The notes under the pieces are model-generated. The model worked only from the letters and a program-made list of their open reading frames with translations. It had not been told where the DNA came from and made no database searches. From Allium sativum (Eukaryota; Streptophyta; Magnoliopsida; Asparagales; Amaryllidaceae), in assembly GCA_030737875.1 (NCBI GenBank), contig CM060923.1, positions 34,154,501 through 34,218,500 of the forward strand: a stretch of 64,000 nucleotides of DNA, in the 5' to 3' direction. A program made the position numbers and the translations under genes. Below, in pieces: positions 36,130 to 48,500 of the stretch (positions are counted from its first letter, which is position 1; each line of letters starts with the position of its first letter).

Positions 36130-37050
36130 TGAGTGGTCGCGGCTTTAATCTATTTAATTAAAGCTAGAACAAGAATGGTAGGGTTAAGTTAATTAAGACA
36201 CTTAACCAACTCAACATGGTAACCAAATCGATGAGAGGGGTTAGGTTCATACTGACACTTAACACAGTTAAGCTAGAATGGGAGGGTTAAGTCCATAGGA
36301 ACACTTAACCAACTTAACACAGTTAAGCTAGAATGGGAGGGTTAAGTCCATAGGAACACTTAACCAACTTAACACAGTTAAGCTAGAATGGGAGGGCTAA
36401 GTCCATAGAGACACTTAACCAAACTCAAGGTAGTAAGACAAGACTTGTAGTGGTTAAGTAAAGTTAATACACTTAGCCAAATTAACATGTTAACTAGACT
36501 AGAAGGTGGGGTTAAGTAAAGTTAATACACTTAGCCAAATTAAGATGTTAACTAGACCAGAGGATTAGGGTTAAGTAAAATCTAATACACTTAGCCAATT
36601 TGATATGTTAGCTGGGCTAGACTGTAGGGTTAAGTAAACTTGAACACTTAACCATCAGGTTGTGATAAAGGAATAGGGCTAAGTCTAAAACATGAATGGA
36701 TAATACTTAACCGTTAATAACATGTTAGTTAAAACAGACGGGCAGGGTTAAGTTAAAAAGGAATACTTAACCAATACAGGATGAACGGGTAGGGTTAAGT
36801 AATAAGAAATACTTAACCAATATAACTTGGTTTGTGCTAGGGTTAAGTCATCATGAATCACTGATAACACTTAACCAGTTTAACAGGACGAATGAAGAGG
36901 GTTAAGTTGGCTCGAATTGACTAATGACACTTAACCAATCCAAACTGACGGGAAAGAGAACTAAGTAGTAAACCTTAGTTAAGAAAACAACGATTCTGGA
37001 AACTAAGTGGTAAATTTTAGTTAGTAAAACTAAGTAGTAATTCTTAGTAT
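36130..37050. repeat. Hairpin array, GGTTAAGT/ACTTAACC type (E3 5' LTR)
   Basis: About twenty units of 40-60 bp, most pairing (G)GGTTAAGT with ACTTAACC, e.g. GGTTAAGT 36,285-36,292 with ACTTAACC 36,303-36,310. Later units shift to CTAAGTAG/CTTAG. Three consecutive 55-bp units near 36,265-36,420 are almost identical. 3' LTR counterpart 42,455-43,375. Confidence 0.9.
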
Positions 37051-38209
37051 AGCACGAGGAGGAGCGAACGTCCGTCTGATTAAAAAGAAGGCTCCAACGA
37101 ATTGGGTTACGAAGCCCGAGGCTTCGAGGGGACGTGAGGGTACTCTTGGTATCCCTCTGTGAGGCTGCAGATGATCCGCCTGGGCCCACAGAGGTTAAGG
37201 TCTGCGTAGAAGAACCAGGGGTATGCCTTGGTTGCAATACATGGCAACCTAAAGACTAGGATGGACCGGCGTGATTCGGCGAGAAAACGGTAGCCTTGTG
37301 ATAGCAACTCGTCGTCTACCATCCATCCTCAGTCAATCGAGATACGTGAAGCGGAAAGGCGGAGAACTCCAAAAGACCATATACTTGCTATCTAGTTATG
37401 GGTGAGGATGGCCATAGGATAGTGGGGCACCGGGGGCCGGCGTATAGTTCTCATTTTTTCAAGGTGTGCCTTTCATTAGTTGAGGGAGGGGTCAAGTGGG
37501 ACCATAGCCACTGAAATAAAAACAGACCTTAGCATCTGCATCGGCAGATATCTGAAAGCTCCCGACCGAGTTCTGTATTCCTTGATTTTTCCTGACACAG
37601 GACTCGGGTCGCACGTTACAGGACATGTGCATCTAGACAAGCGATAACGATTCGCGATACATGCGTGGGGAAGTATAGAAACATATACCACTCTAGGTAG
37701 TGTGTCCTAGACTTGGGGGCATCGTTCGACAGGTAGCATAATTCCTAGTTGAACTAGGTGGCATAAATCCTGAATTCGAGAAGCGTTCAGCAGATAACGT
37801 AAACTCTAGTTAAATCTAGAAGGCACTTGGTAGAAAACCCTAGATTAAATCTAGGTAACAATAAATAAATGTATGCCTGAAGGCGATGGAAATTACAGGG
37901 ATTGGGATCACGTTATCGTTACTAGTTGGGACATTAGATAGGCGGTGCAGAGATAATAGAAATCTGTATAAAAAGGAAATAGCGAAGCGGCGAAAGTAAT
38001 AGAGCATATCCAGTTTATCTTAGCTTAGTATATCTTGTGTTACTCTTGTCTAATCTTGCCAACCCTATCATCATGGTGTTATCTTGTATTCAGTTAATTC
38101 ATGTCGTTTTGTTTTTCCATGTTCACATGCTAGAAGTTACTGAACTTACTCAGGCTTTATGTCTGACTCTGTTTTCCTTTCGCCTTCTTTTCTTCCATTT
38201 CCCCCCCAG

Positions 38210-38450
38210 GTAGTAAAGGAGGGAATAGTATAGCTCAGGTTAAGTTGGACTGTCACTCTTTCCCAGCTTGAAGATTTGTCGAAGTTTTGCTTGGACTCTC
38301 TTTTCAGATGCTATGGCTGGCTCTTGCTAAAACTGGGGAATATAAATATTGTTTTATGCTTCTTTATTTTGTAAGACAGATGATACTCTGATATTGTAAA
38401 GAAATCTTTGTACAAACTATTTTATCAATAAAGCAAAGTTTTATTTTCCG
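38210..38450 (+). other. Predicted E3 terminal exon and poly(A) signal
   Basis: Preceded by a long pyrimidine tract and CAG at 38,207-38,209, a strong plant 3' splice site. It contains AATAAA at 38,427-38,432. Predicted intron 34,583-38,209 is 3,627 nt. 3' LTR equivalents: exon from 44,534, AATAAA at 44,751-44,756. Confidence 0.5.
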
Positions 38451-38563
38451 CTGTTTAATTTCTGTCTGTCTTGTAATTTATCTGCATCTTTTACCCTAAA
38501 TGCTCCACGGAACTTAGTGCATTCCCTTTATGAGTGACACTAACGGACATAGGGTGTTACACG

Positions 38564-38575
38564 TGGTATCAGAGC
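38564..38575 (+). promoter_or_regulatory. Primer-binding site of E3 (tRNA-iMet)
   Basis: TGGTATCAGAGC two bases after the 5' LTR. Confidence 0.92.
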
Positions 38576-40286
38576 TGAAGGTTACCGGATCAGATAAAGG
38601 ATTTGAAAAATTATTTTCAAAACAGTTTTAAAAGAAGCATTTTCAAAAGAAAAGTTTTGTTTTAAAGGCATATTCCCCAAAGCCATACGCACTATCTTCT
38701 CTTCCTCTATTTAAATTCTTGTCTCGAGTCTCTGGGGCTCCTGGCTTTCTGGGAGGTAACCTCATCGAAGGGCGAAGTAGTGCCCGACTTCCGTAGTTGT
38801 TTCACCTGTGGTTAGTTTTCTTCCAAGCTTAGTAGGGTTTTCTGTACGATGGAAGCAGCTTTCGAGAGATTTGTCAACATGGTTACACACGGAAGGAGAT
38901 GAGGAGTTTGGCTAGGGAGCACAACCCTAGGATGAGGAATTCTTAGATATAGATTTAGCTCACGAAGGAGGAAGAAATTATAAAACCTAAGACAAGAGGA
39001 AGTATCTTTACTAGGGTATGATAGGGAAAATAATTAAGGACAAGGGCAAGAACGAGGAAAAAGGTTTTCAGAAGGGCAAGAACCTACTTTCGCCACCAAG
39101 CATACCTAGGAGAAAGGTAGTAAAGTTCTGTTGGAAGAGTCTAGTTTTGCTGTTCGCACTATTTCCTTGGTTCTAGCGCTTCGCATTTGTTCATATCCAC
39201 TTCCATAGTTGAGTCTCTGCACCATAGTACTTGTATAGTAAAAAGATCCCACTAGAGTCTCAAATCCAATTGGTGGTCCGACCAGTTTATTTTTGGTTAG
39301 TAGGGATTTGAGAATAGCTATCGAATTTGCTTATATCAACTCACGTAAATCGTCTAAATTCGGAGGAGGTATTCCTTGGGTGCTTGTCTGATATTGGTTT
39401 AGGCCTTTGGGGCTTGTACTTGAGGAATATCGAGTTCGACTAGGATGGTTTGCGTGAGAGATGAATAGTTGTGGCAGGCACTCCAAAAAGCACGTAGTGA
39501 CCTTTCGACTCTTATAGTTATTGCATGGCGGATAAGAGGGAAACCTCTAACCATCTTAGTACGTACACTTGGTACCGTGATTGACATCTGTTTATTTTGG
39601 AAATGGAGATCAGGAACTTCACAATCGTGAAGTTAAATTAGTTAAGATATAGTGGAGTAAAGCTCAAGAAGGCTAGATACTAGCATCATACCCTTTTCCT
39701 TAAGGGTGCATCCTTGATTTCTTTGTTTAGGAGCTTTGCGCATAATTGTTCCTCCCTTTCCAAGAGTATATCCTCTAGGTCGAATCTTCGATCCTTAGGT
39801 AGAAACTCTTTTGGATGTAAACATGTATTTGAAACATGTTATGGTTGATGATTGCAAGTGGTTGCAAATGGTTGCTCGTGAATACATATGCATACGTATT
39901 AGGCACTAGATCAGTTCGGACGCTTTCATATTGCATTTACAGATATGTATTTGTTTGTAAGTTGAGCCTGATACGTTATCATATGGATGTTGCGTATGGA
40001 TGAATGGCTGTGCACGCATGTAGTATTTACATAACTAGGGATGCTTGCATACATGATTGGACACATGACACTGACATGATTCGCATTAAGGAGGTCAACT
40101 GAATCAGTAGACCGCCTGATTTTGCATTAGATAAAGACATATACACACACTATGCATATGAACATGAAAGCATTAGAAATCTTTTAAGGACAATGAATGC
40201 CTATGATTGAATGGTTGAGTAGATGAGTGATTGTATGGTAGGACACATTCTTCCTAACTTGAAGATTTCGGGGACGAAATCCTTTT

Positions 40287-40299
40287 AAGTGGGGGAGAA
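40287..40299 (+). promoter_or_regulatory. Polypurine tract of E3
   Basis: AAGTGGGGGAGAA directly before the 3' LTR TGTAACACCCC. Confidence 0.92.
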
Positions 40300-43200
40300 T
40301 GTAACACCCCGTAATTCTGTAACACTAAGATTCACGAATCAAGGCAGAATTAAATTTTAAAATCAAAATCAAGGGAAACGGGCTGCTCCATTGCGTTCGT
40401 CTCGGAATTCTGCATGAAAACGAGTCCGAGTTTGCATAAATCGGAGTCCATATGAGGGAGATATGGCCTCCGGAAGATTCAGCGAAGTTCAAAATTCGAA
40501 ACAGGTCAAGTTCAAAATTCAAATCGGACCCAGATTGGGCTGGGCGGGAATTTTCCGGCCCAAGGCACCCAGGTCGACTGGGTAGTCGACCTGGGTCACC
40601 CAGGTCGACTGGGTAGTCGACCTGGGTCACCCAGGTCGACTATGTAGTCGACCTGGGGGTCGACCCCCCCCCCCCCCGTTTTTCCAGCTTCCTACACCAG
40701 ATTCGTTTCTCTGTATTTGGACGCCCTTCTGACCAGATTCGTTGACTCCTACACTATATAAACATCCCTAGTCTTCTTCTCTATTCACAATTCTTTTCTA
40801 CCCTTATGCTGCCCAAAGACTTTCAAGAAGAGGAGATTCAAGCTAGAATTCTAATGAAGATTCAAACGACTGCAACGACTATTTTCTACGAATCTAATCT
40901 AATCTCTGTAAGTCAGTTATTTCTAGATTTGAACGTTTTTCTCTGTTCATGACATGAAATTAAAGGAATAAAAGAATATGCCAAATCTCTCTCTCTCTCT
41001 ATTCGAATCAGTGCCTATACTCTTGAACCTAACTAAGAACTGTTATGATTCGAGGACAAATAAGACCGTGACTATGAAACTATGGACCTTAGAACCATAT
41101 GCCTCTATGACTATGAACATTGCCTATGACTATGAACATTGCCTATGACTATGGACATTGCCTATGACTATGACTATGACTATGAGAATTATTTCCCTGA
41201 CTAAGCCTGTGCCTTTGATTAGAAAACATGAACTATTGCCCATGACATAACAATGACAACTGTGACTAAACACCTATGATTCATGACTAGGAAAGTGTTG
41301 CTTAAGTTTTTGATTGTGAAATTGGGTCTAAACCTGATTTTCTATTCTGTCTATTCTTGGTTTTCTTTGGTTTTAGACCTTGGGAATTTACCTATTAAGT
41401 TAGGTCTACCTATGTTCTTGAACCTACGTCTCTATTCTGTCTATTCTTGGTTTTCTTTGGTTTTTGGACCTTGGGAATTTACCTATTAAGTTAGGTCTAC
41501 CCATGTTCTTGAACCTACGTCGTTATTCAAACCTTTTTATGCCAGTTACTATGCCTGTCTTTGGCATAGCATCTTTGGTTCATTCCCTATTTTCTACGAA
41601 TCTAGATTTATCTATAATCTAGATTGAATCACGATTATACGAACGGTGGGAATACGATTTGGGCAAAATATGAAATTTACTAAAACGTAGTTTTTAACTG
41701 GGAAATTGGCATAAATTGGGAACATGAATTTTGGCATGTTCATAGAAATACAAATTGGATAAATTTAACATGAATTATAGGATGTGTAATTTGAATCTAG
41801 TATTGACTTGTAAATCTAGCATTTACATGAGTTATGAACTAGAATAATAAGTCTAGTTTGACGTGAACTGTAATTAGAATGTTAAATCAGGATTGGATTA
41901 GCTAATTTGGCATTCGTATAAATTTGAGATCGGCCATAATTGGGAATAACCATCAGGTTTAGCAAAAATCATGGTTAGTGACTCTTAATTGGTATAGTTT
42001 ACATACCAAAAGGCATAAATATGATATAGAGGGGAAAATGGGCCATAAGAATAAATGTAGACAATTTACATTAAAAGAGTAATTAGGAAATAAGTAAATT
42101 AGAAATAATTTACTTATAGAATTTGGCCTGAATGAGGAAATATAAATTTAGACAAATTAAAGGTTTTTTAACGACATCTCTTTTAATGACACACCAGAAA
42201 GTTCTAGGGTAACAGAGAGGATAGTGTCTAGGCTTGGGTTTGGAAAATACAAGTTTCCTGCTCTCCCTGGCTATCCCTAACTGATCCGACGGACGGGATG
42301 GTTACTTTCAAAACCTGATTTAAAAATTAATCAAAACCCTTTTGAACTTAGAGAACACGAATATGCCTAACCCGAGGTTGGACTGAGTTGCGATGTAAAC
42401 CTGCCCGGAACCAACCGGCACATCCAGTAATCGCAACAATATCTGTCTAATGTGAGTGGTCGCGGCTTTAATCTATTTAATTAAAGCTAGAACAAGAATG
42501 GTAGGGTTAAGTTAATTAAGACACTTAACCAACTCAACATGGTAACCAAATCGATGAGAGGGGTTAGGTTCATACTGACACTTAACACAGTTAAGCTAGA
42601 ATGGGAGGGTTAAGTCCATAGGAACACTTAACCAACTTAACACAGTTAAGCTAGAATGGGAGGGTTAAGTCCATAGGAACACTTAACCAACTTAACACAG
42701 TTAAGCTAGAATGGGAGGGCTAAGTCCATAGAGACACTTAACCAAACTCAAGGTAGTAAGACAAGACTTGTAGTGGTTAAGTAAAGTTAATACACTTAGC
42801 CAAATTAACATGTTAACTAGACTAGAAGGTGGGGTTAAGTAAAGTTAATACACTTAGCCAAATTAAGATGTTAACTAGACCAGAGGATTAGGGTTAAGTA
42901 AAATATAATACACTTAGCCAATTTGATATGTTAGCTGGGCTAGACTGTAGGGTTAAGTAAACTTGAACACTTAACCATCAGGTTGTGATAAAGGAATAGG
43001 GCTAAGTCTAAAACATGAATGGATAATACTTAACCGTTAATAACATGTTAGTTAAAACAGACGGGCAGGGTTAAGTTAAAAAGGAATACTTAACCAATAC
43101 AGGATGAACGGGTAGGGTTAAGTAATAAGAAATACTTAACCAATATAACTTGGTTTGTGCTAGGGTTAAGTCATCATGAATCACTGATAACACTTAACCA

Positions 43201-44885
43201 GTTTAACAGGACGAATGAAGAGGGTTAAGTTGGCTCGAATTGACTAATGACACTTAACCAATCCAAACTGACGGGAAAGAGAACTAAGTAGTAAACCTTA
43301 GTTAAGAAAACAACGATTCTGGAAACTAAGTGGTAAATTTTAGTTAGTAAAACTAAGTAGTAATTCTTAGTATAGCACGAGGAGGAGCGAACGTCCGTCT
43401 GATTAAAAAGAAGGCTCCAACGAATTGGGTTACGAAGCCCGAGGCTTCGAGGGGACGTGAGGGTACTCTTGGTATCCCTCTGTGAGGCTGCAGATGATCC
43501 GCCTGGGCCCACAGAGGTTAAGGTCTGCGTAGAAGAACCAGGGGTATGCCTTGGTTGCAATACATGGCAACCTAAAGACTAGGATGGACCGGCGTGATTC
43601 GGCGAGAAAACGGTAGCCTTGTGATAGCAACTCGTCGTCTACCATCCATCCTCAGTCAATCGAGATACGTGAAGCGGAAAGGCGGAGAACTCCAAAAGAC
43701 CATATACTTGCTATCTAGTTATGGGTGAGGATGGCCATAGGATAGTGGGGCACCGGGGGCCGGCGTATAGTTCTCATTTTTTCAAGGTGTGCCTTTCATT
43801 AGTTGAGGGAGGGGTCAAGTGGGACCATAGCCACTGAAATAAAAACAGACCTTAGCATCTGCATCGGCAGATATCTGAAAGCTCCCGACCGAGTTCTGTA
43901 TTCCTTGATTTTTCCTGACACAGGACTCGGGTCGCACGTTACAGGACATGTGCATCTAGACAAGCGATAACGATTCGCGATACATGCGTGGGGAAGTATA
44001 GAAACATATACCACTCTAGGTAGTGTGTCCTAGACTTGGGGGCATCGTTCGACAGGTAGCATAATTCCTAGTTGAACTAGGTGGCATAAATCCTGAATTC
44101 GAGAAGCGTTCAGCAGATAACGTAAACTCTAGTTAAATCTAGAAGGCACTTGGTAGAAAACCCTAGATTAAATCTAGGTAACAATAAATAAATGTATGCC
44201 TGAAGGCGATGGAAATTACAGGGATTGGGATCACGTTATCGTTACTAGTTGGGACATTAGATAGGCGGTGCAGAGATAATAGAAATCTGTATAAAAAGGA
44301 AATAGCGAAGCGGCGAAAGTAATAGAGCATATCCAGTTTATCTTAGCTTAGTATATCTTGTGTTACTCTTGTCTAATCTTGCCAACCCTATCATCATGGT
44401 GTTATCTTGTATTCTGTTAATTCATGTCGTTTTGTTTTTCCATGTTCACATGCTAGAAGTTACTGAACTTACTCAGGCTTTATGTCTGACTCTGTTTTCC
44501 TTTCGCCTTCTTTTCTTCCGTCCCCCCCCCCAGGTAGTAAAGGTGGGAATAGTATAGCTCAGGTTAAGTTGGACTGTCACTCTTTCCCAGCTTGAAGATT
44601 TGTCGAAGTTTTGCTTGGACTCTCTTTTCAGATGCTATGGCTGGCTCTTACTAAAACTGGGGAATATAAATATTGTTTTATGCTTCTTTATTTTGTAAGA
44701 CAGATGATACTCTGATATTGTAAAGAAATCTTTGTACAAACTATTTTATCAATAAAGCAAAGTTTTATTTTTCGCTGTTTAATTTCTGTCTGTCTTGTAA
44801 TTTATCTGCATCTTTTACCCTAAATGCTCCACAGAACTTAGTGCATTCCCTTTGTGAGTGACACTAACGGACGTGGGGTGTTACA
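40300..44885 (+). repeat. E3 3' LTR
   Basis: Same order as the 5' LTR: palindromes 40,568-40,657, TATA 40,755, donor at 40,908, array 42,455-43,375, acceptor 44,531-44,533, AATAAA 44,751. It has an extra palindrome unit and a long C run (40,665-40,677). Confidence 0.95.
40568..40657. repeat. Palindrome repeat in E3 U3, three units
   Basis: Two perfect units and one with a changed loop (tatg for gggt), one more than in the 5' LTR. Confidence 0.9.
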
Positions 44886-44890
44886 ATTAA

Positions 44891-45547
44891 AATAAATAAA
44901 TAACGCTCATCACAGGCTGTCATTCCATCGATTGACATACAACTAAATATTCGGACTAGTGTATGTCAAATATCATCACGATACCCGTGTGGAGTTTTCA
45001 AACAACAACAATTTATTTACACAAATTATTGGTTAATAAATTTAACCAAATTTCACTATTCAAATTATAAATAAATATTTATAATCTAATTTCAACTACC
45101 AAATTTATGTTAACATTGTTTTTAATCATTTCAACATCACGAATAACATACAATATAGTCAATTTAAATCGTCCATGGTTTGTGGACGAGGGGAGTGATC
45201 TAACAAGCACTATGTACAGTTTATAATAATTAAACTGATAAAAATCTAAACTGGAAATTCTATATATTTTTCTGTTACGAAAATAGATAAATAACAGTGT
45301 AGAAATTTTAGTGAGGAGTTCTCACCTTTGGTTTCCACTTCTTCATTCTTTAGTGGACGATGGTTTGGATTCTGTTTTGGTTCCAATCAGTTCCATTGTA
45401 ATATGTTTCACGTAGTTTATGTTAAAAATCTCATTTTTAAATAACGATCTTTATAAATAAAAATCACAATTTTGTTATGCTATATACATTGAAATCATAT
45501 TTTAATCTATGCTATGTATATATATATGAAAACCATATTTTTATTAT
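44891..45547 (-). repeat. LTR C, piece 3 of 4
   Basis: Continues piece 2 across E3 and aligns with E1 3,320-3,900 ('tcgattgacatacaactaaa', 'ccatggtttgtggacgag'). It contains AAAG|GTGAGAACTCC on the minus strand at 45,313-45,329, the same donor as in E1 and E2. Its right edge is the ATTAT target of the solo LTR. Confidence 0.85.
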
Positions 45548-48500
45548 TGTAGCGACCCGTACTTCCCCATTCTCCGAAGAGAATGAAAAAGGACGAATTA
45601 CCGTGAGTACAAGACGAATCAGAACGCAGACAGAAGAACATTTCATTGCTATTACAACAATTCCATCAGATACAAGAATATACAGAGTATAATTGAATAA
45701 ATTACATTCGATAAATATCAGAGATTACAATAAATTACATAGCAGCGGAAAATAATACAAAGCACAACTGAAGGTAATATACGGATACAGAGCTTTCCAG
45801 ATATCTTTCCAGCTGTAAACCAGGATCCTGTGAATATAAATCTGCAAAACCAAAACTACTAGCTGCCCGTGTCAAAATAAGGGCACCCAGAGTTTAGGTT
45901 AAAACAATAAACTCCAGGTCAGTCATGTGACTGGTGTGAGAACTAAAACAGTTATTTAAAACTTTACTTTAAAAGAGAGAAATTCAAGGGACCACGCCGT
46001 ATAACACGGAACGGGTTTCCTTCCAAGGACACCAGTGCATAGAATAAATAATGCAATGCTTTTTCGAAAAATGAAGCTATTATAAGACCCAGGTCCCATC
46101 ACACAATGCAACGCAAGCCGGAGGATAGGGTTTTCCCTTATAATAGCCAAATAATGCTTGATACGTTTAAAAACAAATCATTTGATACTATTATAGGTGT
46201 ATAGTGTCAAAACAATTTCAATCATAAATATCAATCGTAGGCGGCATGGGTACCATATATCATGTCGCCATACTAGTTCTACAATTAAAACCGCAATATC
46301 ACGTACTGGAAATTGAATTTCCGTCATGAGTCGAGGCAAGGGGCAAGCTCCTCTCCGCTTCGAGACACTCTAGCAAATGCCTCGTGACTACACACTCTGG
46401 GTAACCCCTGGATGCTTCAGGGTCGGTCCTCTCTTACGTTTGAGGATTGACAATTCCTGAACACACGTTTCCCGGTCCTTACAGACCTAAAATCGAGGCG
46501 CCTCATCCAACAACCACATAGGTGAAAAATATATAAATGTCAGGGCTGGTAAGTCACTGACACCACCAAAGCTAGAAAGAAACGTCGTGCTCTCCCTGCA
46601 GTCCTTATCCCGTTTTTGACTCATACCGAGGTGTGAGGCTCGCGAATTCACGTTATACACAAAGCTACCCCACGTAGGCCGTGCTTTGATCATCAACCAC
46701 AAGACTTTGCTTTTCAACAAAAGCCTTGATCAATTGCCACTTAGGTATGCCACACTGGCAATTCATGCCATGCGACTGATGTCCATCGATATACAACCTC
46801 TGAGCTCGTACGTCTCAGAGAAGGGCGTTAAGCAAGAGAATAAATTCTCCGCCGCCAAACAGATGTATATTTAATGGAGATCAATCAACATAGAATAAAA
46901 TCCAATGTCAGACACACAGTCCATTTACAAGTTCGTTCTGGGTCTGAACGAAACCGGAGGCACTTTCCTCGCATATCCATCGATCTCCAAGTACGTCTGG
47001 ACGACCACCAACTATTTCCCTCCTCTTGGGTGTACAGCCCAATCAGGATCATCAGTAATTATCCAAACGATGTAAAGACTTCCGGTCTTCGACCACCGTC
47101 ATCATCTTCGACTTATCGTCGAATCGGTTATTCAGAATGGGTATAAACCCGGCCTTTCTGAACAATCCGCGTATATAGTAAACAAATGTTACACAAACAC
47201 AACATACGCCTCATTCCAATTCAGCAGCCACTAACCGTAAATCAGCAAGAGAACAATTTCCCAAATGTTAAACCCGAAGGCCGAAACCAACATCAGATCA
47301 ATACCCAGGAAACCATTCTTCTTAGCTAACCTACAACTAGTTTCTAAATTTCATAATCTTAGGGAAAGTTTCCCATTAATTTTATCAAAGATAAATTCTT
47401 TTAAATTTATTCTTTAATCTTCCTTTGGATATCATTTCAAACCAAATTATGGTTTTCCAAACTAGTCGGGATTAGCGAACCACATCGAAGTAATTATTTT
47501 ATTTTATTTCCCCATCCCAACCTATTCATCCCATGAAGCAAAATTGGTAATACTCCATATCTAACACCACGGTGTTATCGGTAAATTTGATTACCATTTC
47601 ACTTTCAAATCTAATTAAAGATTTAACTATCGCTTGGAGTAAAACTGGTGATACTCCATTCTCGCGTCCTTTCCAAATTTAATAATTTAAATTATCAATT
47701 CACATTTCAATCTAATTACAGATTCATTAAAACTCCTTTTACTGGGTCAAAGAACTAATGTCATTTAAAACACAGTTCACGATAAACCCAAATCACATTC
47801 TATTTATTATCGGGTTAAAGAACTAGTGTTATTTAAAACATCGTTCACGATAAACCCACAAATGAATTCTAATTCAATTCCAATCAAATATATTTCAAAT
47901 ATATTAGAAATTCTGATTATTTAAAACCCCTTTTCAAATCCAATTTATTTATTTAAAAATAATGGGTTTTAATTCTAGTTCAAACCTAGTTCATTTTGAT
48001 AAAAATCTATTTTTATCTTTATGAATGTGGGATTTTTCACCCCAGTTCTTCACAAATCATTTCTTATAATTTTACACAAATTATTGATATTTTTAATAAT
48101 TTTATCGAGGCCCGTACAGTCGATTTCCAACAACGGCCATCGAACTGCACTTACAGCGACCTTTTCCAAATTTTATTTGGACGTAACTCCAAATCCAACC
48201 GTTAGATTTCAAATTTCTAATATTCGTTAGAAAGTTCATTTCGATACGAACCCAACGGTTTCGGTTTTAGGAGAATCCGACGGTCGGATCTCCCGTAATG
48301 TCCGTTCGAAGTCAATGGTCGAAATTTACGAACTGCCGCGGCGCGGCGCGTTCTATTCAGGCCATTATATATAATATATATATATATATATATAATATAT
48401 ATTTCATCGATTTCTATTTAAAATGAATTTTATAAATCATTTCAAATTTGTTTCAAAAACAATTTCAACCTTCATTTCAAATTCAAATCAAAATTGAATT

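Larger units (their letters stand above)
34012..38561 (+). repeat. E3 5' LTR
   Basis: 4,550 bp. U3 about 450 bp up to the TATA box. The predicted R region runs from about 34,462 to just past AATAAA at 38,427, so R fills most of the LTR; U5 is about 110 bp. Confidence 0.95.
38562..40299 (+). other. E3 internal domain, non-coding
   Basis: 1,738 bp with no frame over 62 codons on either strand and no recognisable gag/pol motif. The final ~45 bp ('ggggacgaaatcc' and PPT) are the usual 3' tail of a chromovirus, so the coding core appears replaced or deleted while both replication ends were kept. Confidence 0.85.
34012..44885 (+). mobile_element. Element E3: Tekay/Del-like ends, no coding domain
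   Basis: LTRs 34,012-38,561 and 40,300-44,885 surround 1,738 bp. TSD ATTAA at 34,007-34,011 and 44,886-44,890. The TGTAACACCCC start, iMet PBS and AAGTGGGGGAGAA PPT are those of chromovirus-type Ty3/gypsy elements (family knowledge). LTRs differ by few substitutions, so this is a young insertion, in opposite orientation to its host LTR C. Confidence 0.95.

Noticed and set aside
36902..37322. Overlapping 111- and 71-codon minus frames, repeated at 43,225-43,645
   Set aside because: Both lie antisense in the E3 LTR intron and are identical only because the LTRs are; no domain, no start context.
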